This document shows, in pieces, positions 1 through 8,028 of a stretch of 62,285 nt of DNA. This DNA comes from a virus. The first letter of the stretch is position 1. Each line of letters opens with the position of its first letter. A program made the translations under genes and the position numbers. The notes under the pieces were generated by a model, which saw only the letters and a list, made by a program, of their open reading frames with translations, did no database searches and was not told where the DNA came from. Location of the stretch: the IMG/VR virus record IMGVR_UViG_3300022700_000085, positions 1 to 62,285 of that record; one strand, 5' to 3'.

Positions 1-1
1 A

Positions 2-370
2 CTTCACATAGAGTATTTCTTTAGAACTGAAAATTCAGCAGTTTTTAGTTTATATGAAAAATCTGAAGTAGCAAGTGGAGATGCACTAACAGCAAGAAAC
101 TCCAATAGAAATTATGTTGATTCATCTGAAACAACTAATATGGTGAAGAACGGCACAATCACAACCACTAATGCAACAACGCTTGTGACTCATAATGTCG
201 GTTATGAAGAGTCATTTTTTAGTTCAGATAGTGGTCAAACAAGTTCTAGGCACGAATGGGTACTTAAAGAAAATACAGTATATACGTTTGAATTAGACAA
301 CACAGCAGGTGCAAGCAACGAAATGTTACTTCGACTTGATTGGTATGAAACTGAACCGGAGACTGAATAA
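2..370 (+). CDS. Beta-rich virion protein, C-terminal part (cut by window edge)
   Basis: The frame is open from base 2, so the gene starts outside the window; the first internal ATG at 140 is not the real start. The visible 122 residues end with a stop that overlaps the ATG of the next gene. The sequence is polar and rich in Ser, Thr and Asn. Its C-terminal half matches the next protein in order: MVKNGTITTTNATTLVTHN corresponds to VVKNATVNTVNAVALVEN, then HEWVLKENTVYTFELDNTAG to HREWILKRGTRYSVIVENTSG, then LRLDWYE to ICSDWIE. The two genes are therefore tandem paralogues. The pattern suggests a small jelly-roll-like capsid or fibre decoration protein. That role is inferred from composition and from the adjacent structural module. 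Confidence 0.7.
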   Translation, partial: LHIEYFFRTENSAVFSLYEKSEVASGDALTARNSNRNYVDSSETTNMVKNGTITTTNATTLVTHNVGYEESFFSSDSGQTSSRHEWVLKENTVYTFELDNTAGASNEMLLRLDWYETEPETE

Positions 371-924
371 TGGCGATGCCAATACAAGTGACAGGTGAAA
401 AATCATTAGTGAAAGTTGATGATTATACACGGTCGATTTTAGCTATTAATCCAAGACATAATGATTTACATGAAGGTAGACAATATTTTTTTTATAACAG
501 TGAAAATGTTGGTAGTGGCAATTCAATGTCATTGAGTTTTACTACACCTAATAATGTAACTTTATCTTTTCTTACTTGTATTGACACTGAAAACACAGCA
601 AATGTATCTATATATGAAGATGTAACAACTCAAAATGGTACACCTGTCACACCTCTTAATGCTAGTAGACAACATCATAACGAAACACAAACTTCAAATG
701 TTGTAAAAAACGCCACAGTAAATACAGTTAACGCTGTAGCATTAGTTGAAAATTTGCAAATTGGTTTTAGCAATAGAAACCGATGGTTGTTACCAGGGAA
801 ATTTGATGGGCATCGAGAATGGATTTTAAAGAGGGGTACACGTTACTCAGTTATAGTAGAAAACACATCAGGAACAGACAATAAAATATTAATTTGTAGT
901 GATTGGATTGAGGGGGTATTTTAA
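370..924 (+). CDS. Beta-rich virion protein, paralogue of the preceding gene
   Basis: 184 residues, starting at an ATG that overlaps the previous stop and ending on the A of the next ATG at 924, so three genes are translationally coupled. The protein has alternating hydrophobic residues typical of beta strands, no signal peptide and no membrane segment. Its C-terminal half (NVVKNATVNTVNAVA, HREWILKRGTRYSV, NKILICSDWIEG) repeats the C-terminal half of the upstream protein. Such small beta-sandwich proteins beside the terminase and portal genes are usually capsid decoration or head-fibre proteins in phages. I cannot name a specific family. Confidence 0.7.
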   Translation: MAMPIQVTGEKSLVKVDDYTRSILAINPRHNDLHEGRQYFFYNSENVGSGNSMSLSFTTPNNVTLSFLTCIDTENTANVSIYEDVTTQNGTPVTPLNASRQHHNETQTSNVVKNATVNTVNAVALVENLQIGFSNRNRWLLPGKFDGHREWILKRGTRYSVIVENTSGTDNKILICSDWIEGVF

Positions 925-1079
925 TGCCAGTACAAAGATGTCAAAAGAATGGCAAGCCGGGCTATCGCTGGGGAACCGAAGGCAAATGCTACACCTATAC
1001 TCCTAACAACAAATCAAGCCGCGAACGTGCCAAAAACAAGGCAGCAGAACAAGGTCAAGCAATTAAGGCGAGCAAATGA
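924..1079 (+). CDS. Small basic phage protein with GKPGYRWG and GKCYTY motifs
   Basis: 51 residues. The ATG shares its first base with the previous TAA, and its TGA overlaps the next ATG (ATGA). The protein starts MPVQRCQKNGKPGYRWG, continues with GKCYTY and ends in a Lys/Ala-rich helix. A short Gly-Tyr-Trp-Gly plus Cys-Tyr segment followed by an R-x-K-A-x-x-Q-G-x-A-I helix is a pattern I recall from other phage genomes, often near structural genes. Function is unknown. Confidence 0.7.
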   Translation: MPVQRCQKNGKPGYRWGTEGKCYTYTPNNKSSRERAKNKAAEQGQAIKASK

Positions 1080-1390
1080 ACACACGAAGATTAGCACGCA
1101 AAGCACGTCGTCAAGCCATTATTAGTCACTTTAATGGTGAAATTACTGATATTGAATGTGAAGCAGTTTTAAATGCCACCAAAGATAAAGAAATTCTTCA
1201 ACGCTGGGCTGAAGAAATTGATAAACAACTCACAACTAAGAGACTTTATGGGAGTGGTTGGAAAAGTTTCTTTAGGAATGTCTGGGACTGGTTTAAAAAC
1301 AATTGGGAAGACATACTGAAGATTCTATTCCAACTTCTTCCGTTGATTCTTATGGAACGGTATAATGCAGACTCGAGATCAAGCCATTAA
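1076..1390 (+). CDS. Hypothetical protein with C-terminal amphipathic/hydrophobic helix
   Basis: 104 residues with a basic N-terminus (NTRRLARKARRQA) and a C-terminal stretch DILKILFQLLPLILM that could sit in a membrane. It overlaps the preceding gene by four bases. It ends ten bases before the tnpB start, and its last residues (YNADSRSSH) look unstructured, so the C-terminus may have been changed by the transposon insertion. A holin-like or membrane-associated role is possible, but the single hydrophobic segment is too little to assign it. Confidence 0.55.
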   Translation: MNTRRLARKARRQAIISHFNGEITDIECEAVLNATKDKEILQRWAEEIDKQLTTKRLYGSGWKSFFRNVWDWFKNNWEDILKILFQLLPLILMERYNADSRSSH

Positions 1391-2567
1391 AGCGAATTAA
1401 ATGTTGTTAGCACATAAGATTGAACTTTATCCTACCCCCGAACAACAACAGTACTTTGAACGTGCTTTTGGTTCTCGTAGACATTGTTATAATCAATTAT
1501 TAGATCATTTTAAACATGAAAAATGGTCAAGAAAAACTGCTCACGAGGTTTATAAAAATCTTCGCAAACAGTTTGGTTGGTATTCCGATATTAGTCAACG
1601 AGTAACTAGAAATACTGTTGATGATATTGATAACGCCTTTAAGCATTTCTTTCGACGAGTAAAAGCAGGTGAGAAACCTGGTTTCCCTCGTTTCAAAAAG
1701 AAAGGTATCAATGATTCATTCGCTTTTAGAGAAAGCAAACTATTTAAAGTAAATGGTCGATGGTTAAAAATCCCAAGATTAGATACCTGGATCAAATTAA
1801 GTCAGAAAGTTCGTTGGTCTGGCACATGTAAACAGGTAACAATTAGTAAAATTGCAGGTAAATACTACGCTAGTATATTAGTTGAAACTAATGATTATCA
1901 AACTAAACATGGTATAGGCGTTGTTGGTGTTGACCTTGGTGTGAAAAATTTGGTTGTGTTATCTAACGGGGTTGAATTTCCAGCAAATCAAAAGTTAAAA
2001 GATTCATTACATAAACTAAAGAAAAATCAACGTCGATTAAGTAAAAAGACGAAAGGCAGTAACCGCAGAGCAAGAGCCAAGCTTAAAGTTGCTCGTATTC
2101 ATCGTCGGATTGTTAATCAACGTAAGGCCGTTTTACATGAATTGACGGATTATTTAACTAAAACTTATGAAACTATTTGTATTGAAGACCTTGATATTAA
2201 AGAAATGCTGAAGAATCATAAGTTGGCTAGAGCTATCAGCGATGCTGGTTTTGGCACATTTCGTCAGTTTTTGAATTATAAGGCTAAGTTGCGAGGAAAC
2301 ACTGTCATTGTTATTGATAAATGGTTTCCAAGCAGCCAAATTTGTTCTAATTGTGGAACAAAAAAGAAGCTTTCGTTAAGTGAACGAGAGTATACTTGCA
2401 AACATTGTGGTTTGATTATGAATCGAGATCACAATGCTGCAATTAATATATTAAAGTGTGGACATACGTTGGCCCACTAAAACGCACATAATAGAAGTGT
2501 AAGACTACTTGTAGCAACTTTGTTGACGATGTGAACGAAATTAATTTCTGAAAGGTAGAGAGGTACA
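1391..2567 (+). mobile_element. TnpB-only insertion element (IS200/IS605 superfamily, IS1341-like); ends not resolved
   Basis: A full-length tnpB lies between two phage genes without a tnpA transposase. The left flank leaves ten bases between the upstream stop and the tnpB start, so any left end must lie inside the upstream gene. The 87 bases after tnpB hold a perfect 12-bp palindrome at 2537-2548 and no gene; elements of this group normally encode the guide RNA (omega/reRNA) across the tnpB 3' end and right end. A 16-nt near-identical sequence (14 matches) flanks the element at about 1357-1372 and 2562-2577, which could mark a boundary or be chance. The outer limits given are only the neighbouring gene edges. 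Confidence 0.5.
1401..2480 (+). CDS. tnpB: TnpB RNA-guided nuclease/transposon protein
   Basis: 359 residues, the usual length for TnpB. The N-terminus has the OrfB helix-turn-helix type start (KIELYPTPEQQQYFERAFG). The RuvC-like nuclease triad is visible: Asp in GVVGVDLGVKNL, Glu in TICIEDLDIKEM and Asp in LIMNRDHNAAINIL. A zinc ribbon of the CSNCG...CKHCG type precedes the last Asp. Proteins of this family are RNA-guided DNA nucleases that help IS200/IS605 elements persist. All catalytic residues are present, so the copy may be active. No tnpA is nearby. It lies in the sense direction of the late operon, ten bases after the preceding gene. Confidence 0.93.
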   Translation: MLLAHKIELYPTPEQQQYFERAFGSRRHCYNQLLDHFKHEKWSRKTAHEVYKNLRKQFGWYSDISQRVTRNTVDDIDNAFKHFFRRVKAGEKPGFPRFKKKGINDSFAFRESKLFKVNGRWLKIPRLDTWIKLSQKVRWSGTCKQVTISKIAGKYYASILVETNDYQTKHGIGVVGVDLGVKNLVVLSNGVEFPANQKLKDSLHKLKKNQRRLSKKTKGSNRRARAKLKVARIHRRIVNQRKAVLHELTDYLTKTYETICIEDLDIKEMLKNHKLARAISDAGFGTFRQFLNYKAKLRGNTVIVIDKWFPSSQICSNCGTKKKLSLSEREYTCKHCGLIMNRDHNAAINILKCGHTLAH

Positions 2568-2939
2568 ATGCAGATTCTAAATCCATTTCGTAATGCACCT
2601 CACACTCGATGTCGATGCAAAACAAAAGCAGGTGAGATTACTTCAGTACAATCCAACACGCCTGTATTAGATATTCCAGATGACACGTCCGAGGCACTGA
2701 TTGAAGCCATCACAGTTGGAAAAAGTGATGGTGAAGCTATGAGTTCTCGTGCCTGGCATCCTGAACGTGGTATCATGGATGTTAATGATTTTATTGCTAT
2801 GAAGAAGCTTGAAAAAGAAAAGAAGGATCTTGAAAAGAAGCAAGAAAAAGAACGAAAGAAAAAAGAAAAAGAAGCACGCGAGCGAGCAAAACAACCTAAA
2901 CAATCTGAACCCCGCACGAGCAACGATTATAAATCATAG
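2568..2939 (+). CDS. Charged Lys/Glu-rich protein upstream of terminase (small terminase candidate)
   Basis: 123 residues. The N-terminal part has two close Cys/His-type residues (HTRCRCK), followed by a helical region (SSRAWHPERGIMDVNDFI) and a long Lys/Glu coiled segment (EKKDLEKKQEKERKKKEKEA) to the C-terminus. The start is an ATG preceded by AGAGAGG. It sits directly before the large terminase gene, where many phages carry the small terminase, but no helix-turn-helix DNA-binding motif is obvious. The small-terminase assignment rests on position only. The antisense open frames over this region come from the biased codon content. Confidence 0.6.
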   Translation: MQILNPFRNAPHTRCRCKTKAGEITSVQSNTPVLDIPDDTSEALIEAITVGKSDGEAMSSRAWHPERGIMDVNDFIAMKKLEKEKKDLEKKQEKERKKKEKEARERAKQPKQSEPRTSNDYKS

Positions 2940-2959
2940 TAGTGAGCCAAGGAATATTA

Positions 2960-4621
2960 ATGGGACTCCTAACAGATTTTGGTGACACTCTACACAATGG
3001 TTTAGTGTCAAAAACATTAAACAACTGTAGTAGATGGGTAACACATCGAAGAGTGATGGGAGCCCCTTTTCCAGGTCCGTATAACTTCAAGTATCACCCT
3101 TGGTGCAGAGAAATACATGATTCAAAAGCAGAGTATAACACAATAATGAAAGCAGCTCAATTAGGGCTGACAGAAGTTGCTGTTAATCTTGCTTTTTTTA
3201 CAGTTGATGTAAGAAAACGTGATGTGCTTTATGTCTTACCAACAGCTTTAAATGCTAGTGATTTTTCCAAGTCTCGTTTTAATACTGCTTTACTTAATAG
3301 TCCTTATCTTAGCAATTTATTCACTGACACAAATACTGTCGGACTAAAGCAAGCAGGAGGTATTAATTTATATATACGAGGTTCACGAGGCGATAGCAAT
3401 TTAAAATCCATTCCAGTATCAGTATTGATTCTTGATGAAATGGATGAAATGGACCAGAAACAAATCTGGTTGGCTTTTGAACGTTTGTCTGGGCACCTTG
3501 AAAAATCAGTTTTATCTTTAAGCACGCCAACAATCCCGAAATTTGGAGTGCATAAACTTTTTCTTCAAGGAACACAAGAGCATTTCTATTTTGATTGCCC
3601 TCGATGCGGAAGATCAACTGAATTTATTTTTCCAGATTGTTTAGAAATTTGCGGTGATTCAATAACAGACCCAGATGTAAAAAAGTCTTTTCTTAAATGT
3701 AAAGAATGTAAAAAAGAAATAAAACAAGAAGAAAAACCTGAAATTTTGAAACCTGCTTTTTGGAAGCCGACAACAACGGTGTCTGATAGTCATCGTAGTT
3801 TTTACATCAACCAAATGTACTCTTACACTGTTACTGCCTCTGATTTAGCTATAGCTTATTTTAGAGGTCTTGGTGATGAAGCTGCAATGGTTGAATTTTA
3901 TAATTCAAAACAAGGTACTCCCTTTATTCCTGATGGAGGCCAAGTTACAGAAGAAGAACTTGACCAAGCTTGTAAAACATATTTTAAAAATGAACAATTC
4001 CCAACAGTTGGAACAGAACGATGTATTGTAATGGGTATTGATCAAGGAAAAATGAACAACGTTTGTATTGTTGAATATATTTTTAAAGGCGGTTCAGGAG
4101 ATATAAATGCGTCGGCTTATGCAAAACTTTTATGGGAAGGGGAATTTTCAGGTAGTGATTTTTCTTCATTAGATCCTTTAATGTATGATTGGCAAGTCAA
4201 AGCCTGTGTTATTGATGCTGACCCTCAAATCAATGATGCAAGGCGTTTTGCTAGACGTTTTCCTGGTTTTGTGTACCTTTGTCGTTATCGACAAGGGTTG
4301 ACTGGAAAAGAATATCAAGTCAGTGAAGAAGATAGTGGAGCACCTATAATAACTGTAGACCGCACTAATTGGTTAGATGCTTCTCTTGGTAGGTTCCATT
4401 CAAATAGGGTTTCTCTTCCAGCCGACACATCAAACAAATTTAAAGAGCAAATTAAAAATTTGGCTCGCACATATGAAAAAGATGCACAAGGAAACCCCAA
4501 AGCTATCTATATGAATACAGGCCCAGACCATTATGCGCACGCTTTTAATTACGCAGAGATAGCTTACCCACTCGCCGCCGGTATAGGTCAAACTGAAGAT
4601 ATTGATGAGCAGGTTTTATAA
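2960..4621 (+). CDS. terL: Large terminase subunit, GpA-like
   Basis: 553 residues. The motor packages DNA into the prohead and cuts it. I chose the ATG at 2960 because AAGGA lies seven bases before it; the in-frame GTG at 2942 lacks a ribosome site. The ATPase has a deviant Walker A (AAQLGLTEVAV, near residue 65) and a Walker B (VLILDEMDEMD, near residue 155), as in lambda gpA relatives. A zinc-binding insertion follows (CPRCG and CKECKK). The nuclease half has GIDQGKMNNVCIVEY and VIDADPQINDARRFARR. The gene ends immediately before the portal gene. GpA-type terminases usually cut at defined or cohesive ends, which is family knowledge and not shown here. Confidence 0.9.
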   Translation: MGLLTDFGDTLHNGLVSKTLNNCSRWVTHRRVMGAPFPGPYNFKYHPWCREIHDSKAEYNTIMKAAQLGLTEVAVNLAFFTVDVRKRDVLYVLPTALNASDFSKSRFNTALLNSPYLSNLFTDTNTVGLKQAGGINLYIRGSRGDSNLKSIPVSVLILDEMDEMDQKQIWLAFERLSGHLEKSVLSLSTPTIPKFGVHKLFLQGTQEHFYFDCPRCGRSTEFIFPDCLEICGDSITDPDVKKSFLKCKECKKEIKQEEKPEILKPAFWKPTTTVSDSHRSFYINQMYSYTVTASDLAIAYFRGLGDEAAMVEFYNSKQGTPFIPDGGQVTEEELDQACKTYFKNEQFPTVGTERCIVMGIDQGKMNNVCIVEYIFKGGSGDINASAYAKLLWEGEFSGSDFSSLDPLMYDWQVKACVIDADPQINDARRFARRFPGFVYLCRYRQGLTGKEYQVSEEDSGAPIITVDRTNWLDASLGRFHSNRVSLPADTSNKFKEQIKNLARTYEKDAQGNPKAIYMNTGPDHYAHAFNYAEIAYPLAAGIGQTEDIDEQVL

Positions 4622-6445
4622 ATGACACAAGAAATAAATTACATTACTGCGATACGTCACCCGCATTATTTAAGAGATGAATTGTATTGGCAGGATTGGC
4701 GTGAAACTTATGAAGGCGGACCTAATTTTGTAAAACGTAATTTACAAAAATTTAGTTCGCGTGAAACAGAAGGGGATTTTCAAAATCGACGTTTCTATAC
4801 ACCAATCCCTAGTTACGCAAAAGCCGCTGTTAATGATGTGCGTAATTCAATTTTTCAGCGTCTTCGAGATGTCTACCGCCGTGGTGGCAGCGAAAATTAT
4901 ATGCGAGCCACAACAGGGGAAATAGGCGGTGTAGATAATAACGGTAGTAGCATGCAGTCGTTTCTTGGTATTGATGTTTTAACTGAATTACTTGTTATGG
5001 GCCGTGTTGGTGTATATGTTGATATGCCAGTTTTAAGTGGTCTTCAAACATTAGCTGATGTAGGTAATGCACGTCCTTACTGTTATATGTATCGAGTGGA
5101 AGACATTTTATCTTGGCAAGAAACAAAACCAGAAGAGCCAGGGGATTTTAAAACAGTACTTCTTAGAGATCAAGGCATCAGTTATAATCAAGGTTTTGCT
5201 GGTGTATCACTTCCTTCTGGTGGTTTCACTCGGTATCGTCTTATTTGGATTGATGAAGAAGACAAAAAAGTCCGAATGAAGATTTTCGGCGAAGAAGACC
5301 AACCAATTAATATTTATGGTTTACCTGTAAAAGAGGATGAATCTGTAATTAAACTCGATTTAGATAGAATCCCTTTTGCAATGATGAATCTTGGCGGTAG
5401 TATTTTAAAGGATGTTTACAAACATCAGGTAGCACTTCTAAATCTTGGTTCTAGTGATGTAGCTTATGCATTAAAAGCAAATTACCCTTTCTATGTGGAA
5501 CAAAAAGACCCGCGACAAGTCGGGGCGCACTTAAAGAAAACTGTTAACAGTGATGGCACAACTAGCACCTCAGATAATAGTGAAGCAGGACAAGAAGCAA
5601 AAACAGGTACATCTCACGGTCGTACATACCCAATGAAAGCGGACAGACCCGCCTTCATTCATCCTAGTTCTGAGCCTCTTGAAGCTTCTATGAAACTTCA
5701 AGAAAAACTTGAGGATGATATTAGAAAACTGGTAAATCTAGCTGTTCAAAATAAAACAGGCCAAAGAGCAATATCAGCAGAAGCGATGAAACTTTCTGAT
5801 CAAGGTTTAGAGGCTGGTCTTTCTTATATTGGTTTAATTCTAGAAGGTGCTGAAAGACGTATTGCTGAATACTGGGCATCATATGAAAACAAGAAACCAG
5901 AAGAAAGAAAAATCGCCATAGTAAAGTATCCTGATCGTTATAGTTTAAAGAATGATGAAGACAGAATCAATGAAGCAAAACAACTTTCAGACCTGATGTA
6001 CACTGTTCCTGGTAAGGAAGTCAAGAAAGAACTGGCCAAGAACATTGTAACCACACTTCTTGCAGGAAAAATTAATACTAAAACACTTGATACAATTTTC
6101 TCTCAAATTAATAATTCTGACTACACCACATCTGATCCAGAAGTAATTATTAGAGCCCATGAGGCTGGTTTAGTTGGAGAACAAACCGCTTCGATTGCAG
6201 TTGGATTCAGTGAAGATGAATATTTACAGGCAAGAGAAGACCATATTGAAAGAGCGAAACGTATCATGGAAGCACAACAAAATACAAAAGAAACAGAAAA
6301 AAGTGCTGCAAGAGGTATAAAAGATATTGATGAGGATAAGGATTCCGGTTTAAAAGAACGAAAAGAAGCAAATGATATGACTTTTGAAATTGAAAAAGAA
6401 ACACCGAGTAGAGGTGAAGGTAAAAGTTTGAGGAAAGGTGAATAA
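4622..6445 (+). CDS. Portal protein
   Basis: 607 residues, between terminase and connector genes and of normal portal length. The N-terminus (NYITAIRHPHYLRDELYWQD) and the central FAMMNLGGSILKDVYKHQVAL, with KLVNLAVQNK and AISAEAMKLSDQGLEAGL, follow the pattern of DUF4055-like and related portal proteins. The C-terminal 100 residues are charged and probably disordered. The portal forms the dodecameric ring at one capsid vertex, docks the terminase and later the tail. The gene overlaps the next start by one base. The assignment is from pattern plus gene order. Confidence 0.85.
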   Translation: MTQEINYITAIRHPHYLRDELYWQDWRETYEGGPNFVKRNLQKFSSRETEGDFQNRRFYTPIPSYAKAAVNDVRNSIFQRLRDVYRRGGSENYMRATTGEIGGVDNNGSSMQSFLGIDVLTELLVMGRVGVYVDMPVLSGLQTLADVGNARPYCYMYRVEDILSWQETKPEEPGDFKTVLLRDQGISYNQGFAGVSLPSGGFTRYRLIWIDEEDKKVRMKIFGEEDQPINIYGLPVKEDESVIKLDLDRIPFAMMNLGGSILKDVYKHQVALLNLGSSDVAYALKANYPFYVEQKDPRQVGAHLKKTVNSDGTTSTSDNSEAGQEAKTGTSHGRTYPMKADRPAFIHPSSEPLEASMKLQEKLEDDIRKLVNLAVQNKTGQRAISAEAMKLSDQGLEAGLSYIGLILEGAERRIAEYWASYENKKPEERKIAIVKYPDRYSLKNDEDRINEAKQLSDLMYTVPGKEVKKELAKNIVTTLLAGKINTKTLDTIFSQINNSDYTTSDPEVIIRAHEAGLVGEQTASIAVGFSEDEYLQAREDHIERAKRIMEAQQNTKETEKSAARGIKDIDEDKDSGLKERKEANDMTFEIEKETPSRGEGKSLRKGE

Positions 6446-6993
6446 TGTCATCATATTACGGCAACCTAAGTTCTGCTAATAGTTACTTTGCTAATAAGTT
6501 ACATTCAGAATCATGGTCGGATTCCACACCATCAGACCGGCCCAAAGCATTGCTAGAAGCTACTAGGATCATTGATAATTTAAGATATAAAGGTGTGAAA
6601 CATTCCGTATGGGAAGTCATGTATGAGTGGAATTCTTCAAAGGAAAAATACGAAAAAATCTTAAGTAATCCTCCTACTCGTAATGAAATTATTTCTGCTG
6701 ATGCAGAACAGGAATTAGAGTTTCCTCGCGGACAAGACACAGAAGTACCACAAGAAATCAAATGGGCATGCTATGAAATAGCTTTTGCTCTTATTGAGGG
6801 TTTTGACCCTGAAGACGCTGCCGACCGTCTAAATATTGTTCGGCAATCTTACTCCTCTGTTAAAACGACCTACGATAACAGTAGTGAGGCTATGGAATAC
6901 TTAGCGTATGGTGTTCCCACCATGAGGGTATGGAATTTATTAAAACCATATCTTAGTGGTGTTAATCCAATTAACATTAGTAGGGCTGACTAA
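6445..6993 (+). CDS. Head-tail connector/adaptor (DnaT-like family)
   Basis: 182 residues. The start YYGNLSSANSYFANKL followed by DRPKALLEATRIIDNLRYKG matches the phage family labelled putative DnaT-like ssDNA-binding protein (YF-x-x-RL, W, R-x-x-AL-x-x-AT-x-x-ID). In phages these proteins sit between portal and capsid genes and are head-tail connectors; the DnaT label is misleading. A second helical block (EIKWACYEIAFALIEG) ends the domain. The position next to the portal fits. Confidence 0.75.
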   Translation: MSSYYGNLSSANSYFANKLHSESWSDSTPSDRPKALLEATRIIDNLRYKGVKHSVWEVMYEWNSSKEKYEKILSNPPTRNEIISADAEQELEFPRGQDTEVPQEIKWACYEIAFALIEGFDPEDAADRLNIVRQSYSSVKTTYDNSSEAMEYLAYGVPTMRVWNLLKPYLSGVNPINISRAD

Positions 6994-7006
6994 CGAAAGG
7001 TTAGGC

Positions 7007-7834
7007 ATGATGATGAAGAAGACAAGTATTTTATGTTACGAAGGCGAAGGCTTTAACGAAGGCGAATTGAATAATGCCACAGGCGGCCAAGGCGGCCAAG
7101 CTGGTCAAGAAGGTCAAGCTGGTCAAACTGGTCAAGAAGGTCAAGAAGGTCAAGAAGGTAAGACTTTTACACAGGAAGAATTAAACAAGATTCTAGCTGA
7201 TGATAAACGAAAACACCAAGAAAAGTATAAGCAGCTTGAGGATTCATATAAGGAATTACTCCAAAATCAGAATCTTACTCAAGATGAGCGAGATAAAATG
7301 AAATCGCGTCTTGACGATTTGCAAAAGAGTTACCGCACAAAAGAACAGCAAATCGAATATGAGAAGAAGAAGGCCCAAGAAGAATGGGAAGAAAAGCTTA
7401 AAGAAGAAAATGAACGCGCCGACAAATGGGAAAACATGTTCAAGAAAGAAACTATGAACCGTTCGCTTCAAGATGCTGCGATGGGGACTGATGCTTTCAA
7501 TCCTAACCAGATTGTCAGTTTACTTCGTCCTTATACTCAGTTGAAAGATGACGAAGAAAGCGGCAGTTTGAAAGCTATGGTTGATTTCCCAGATATTGAT
7601 GAGAAAACAGGTGAACCTGTAAATACTTTGCGAACACCGCAAGACGCTGTAAAACGTATGAGGGAACTACCAAAAATGTATGGAAACTTATTCAAGAGTA
7701 ATGTTGTTAGTGGCGTTGGTGCTGGAAATGCTTCTGGCACTGGTGATCTAGATTCAATGGATTATTCAAAACTTACTCCTGAACAATACCGCAAGAATCG
7801 CGATCAAATTAAGAAGCGATTGAGCGGGAATTAA
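7007..7834 (+). CDS. Capsid scaffolding protein
   Basis: 275 residues from the ATG at 7007, which follows GAAAGG with six bases of spacing; an in-frame upstream start at 6956 would overlap the connector gene and lacks a ribosome site. The protein has a low-complexity Gly-Gln repeat (GGQGGQAGQEGQAGQTGQEG) near residues 20-45, then a long charged coiled coil (EQQIEYEKKKAQEEWEEKL), then a C-terminal helical domain. This layout, directly before the capsid gene, is typical of phage scaffolds that shape the prohead and are then removed. The function is inferred from layout and position. Confidence 0.8.
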   Translation: MMMKKTSILCYEGEGFNEGELNNATGGQGGQAGQEGQAGQTGQEGQEGQEGKTFTQEELNKILADDKRKHQEKYKQLEDSYKELLQNQNLTQDERDKMKSRLDDLQKSYRTKEQQIEYEKKKAQEEWEEKLKEENERADKWENMFKKETMNRSLQDAAMGTDAFNPNQIVSLLRPYTQLKDDEESGSLKAMVDFPDIDEKTGEPVNTLRTPQDAVKRMRELPKMYGNLFKSNVVSGVGAGNASGTGDLDSMDYSKLTPEQYRKNRDQIKKRLSGN

Positions 7835-7990
7835 AACAATCTTGTAAATTTGATTGTTCCGCGACTTTCAAATTTACATTCTACCGGTTAATCCGGGTGC
7901 CTGCTTCGCGTGGACCAGGGGCGCGTAGTATAAATTTGACCTGGGAAAAGTAATCTATTATTTTTTACCCAAGTAAAAGAGGAGTTCAAA
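7835..7990 (+). promoter_or_regulatory. Leader region before the capsid gene
   Basis: 156 bases with no reading frame. An inverted pair CAAATTTA/TAAATTTG (about 7869-7876 and 7930-7937) encloses a small hairpin at 7896-7916 (GGTGCC paired with GGACC). A promoter-like pair TTGACC (7936-7941) and TATTTT (7959-7964) has 17-bp spacing, with a weak -10. GAGGAG at 7979-7984 is the ribosome site for capsid exon 1. The region probably sets high capsid expression by a separate start or by RNA structure, which is inference. Confidence 0.4.
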
Positions 7991-8028
7991 ATGAACATCT
8001 TATGTTATGCAAATAGTAATGACGCGCT
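7991..8028 (+). CDS. Major capsid protein, exon 1
   Basis: 38 nt encoding MNILCYANSNDAL with its last codon split (CT plus A from exon 2). The ATG follows GAGGAG with normal spacing. Reading on without splicing hits TGA at 8033, so the frame makes sense only if the following intron is removed. The last base, U8028, forms the U-G pair of P1 with G8039 (stem GCUAA/UUGGC), the expected group I 5' splice site. Confidence 0.85.

Noticed and set aside
2600-2923. Long antisense frame over the Lys/Glu-rich gene before terminase
   Set aside because: It mirrors the biased codons of the sense gene and reads as Phe/Ser/Leu runs without a ribosome site.
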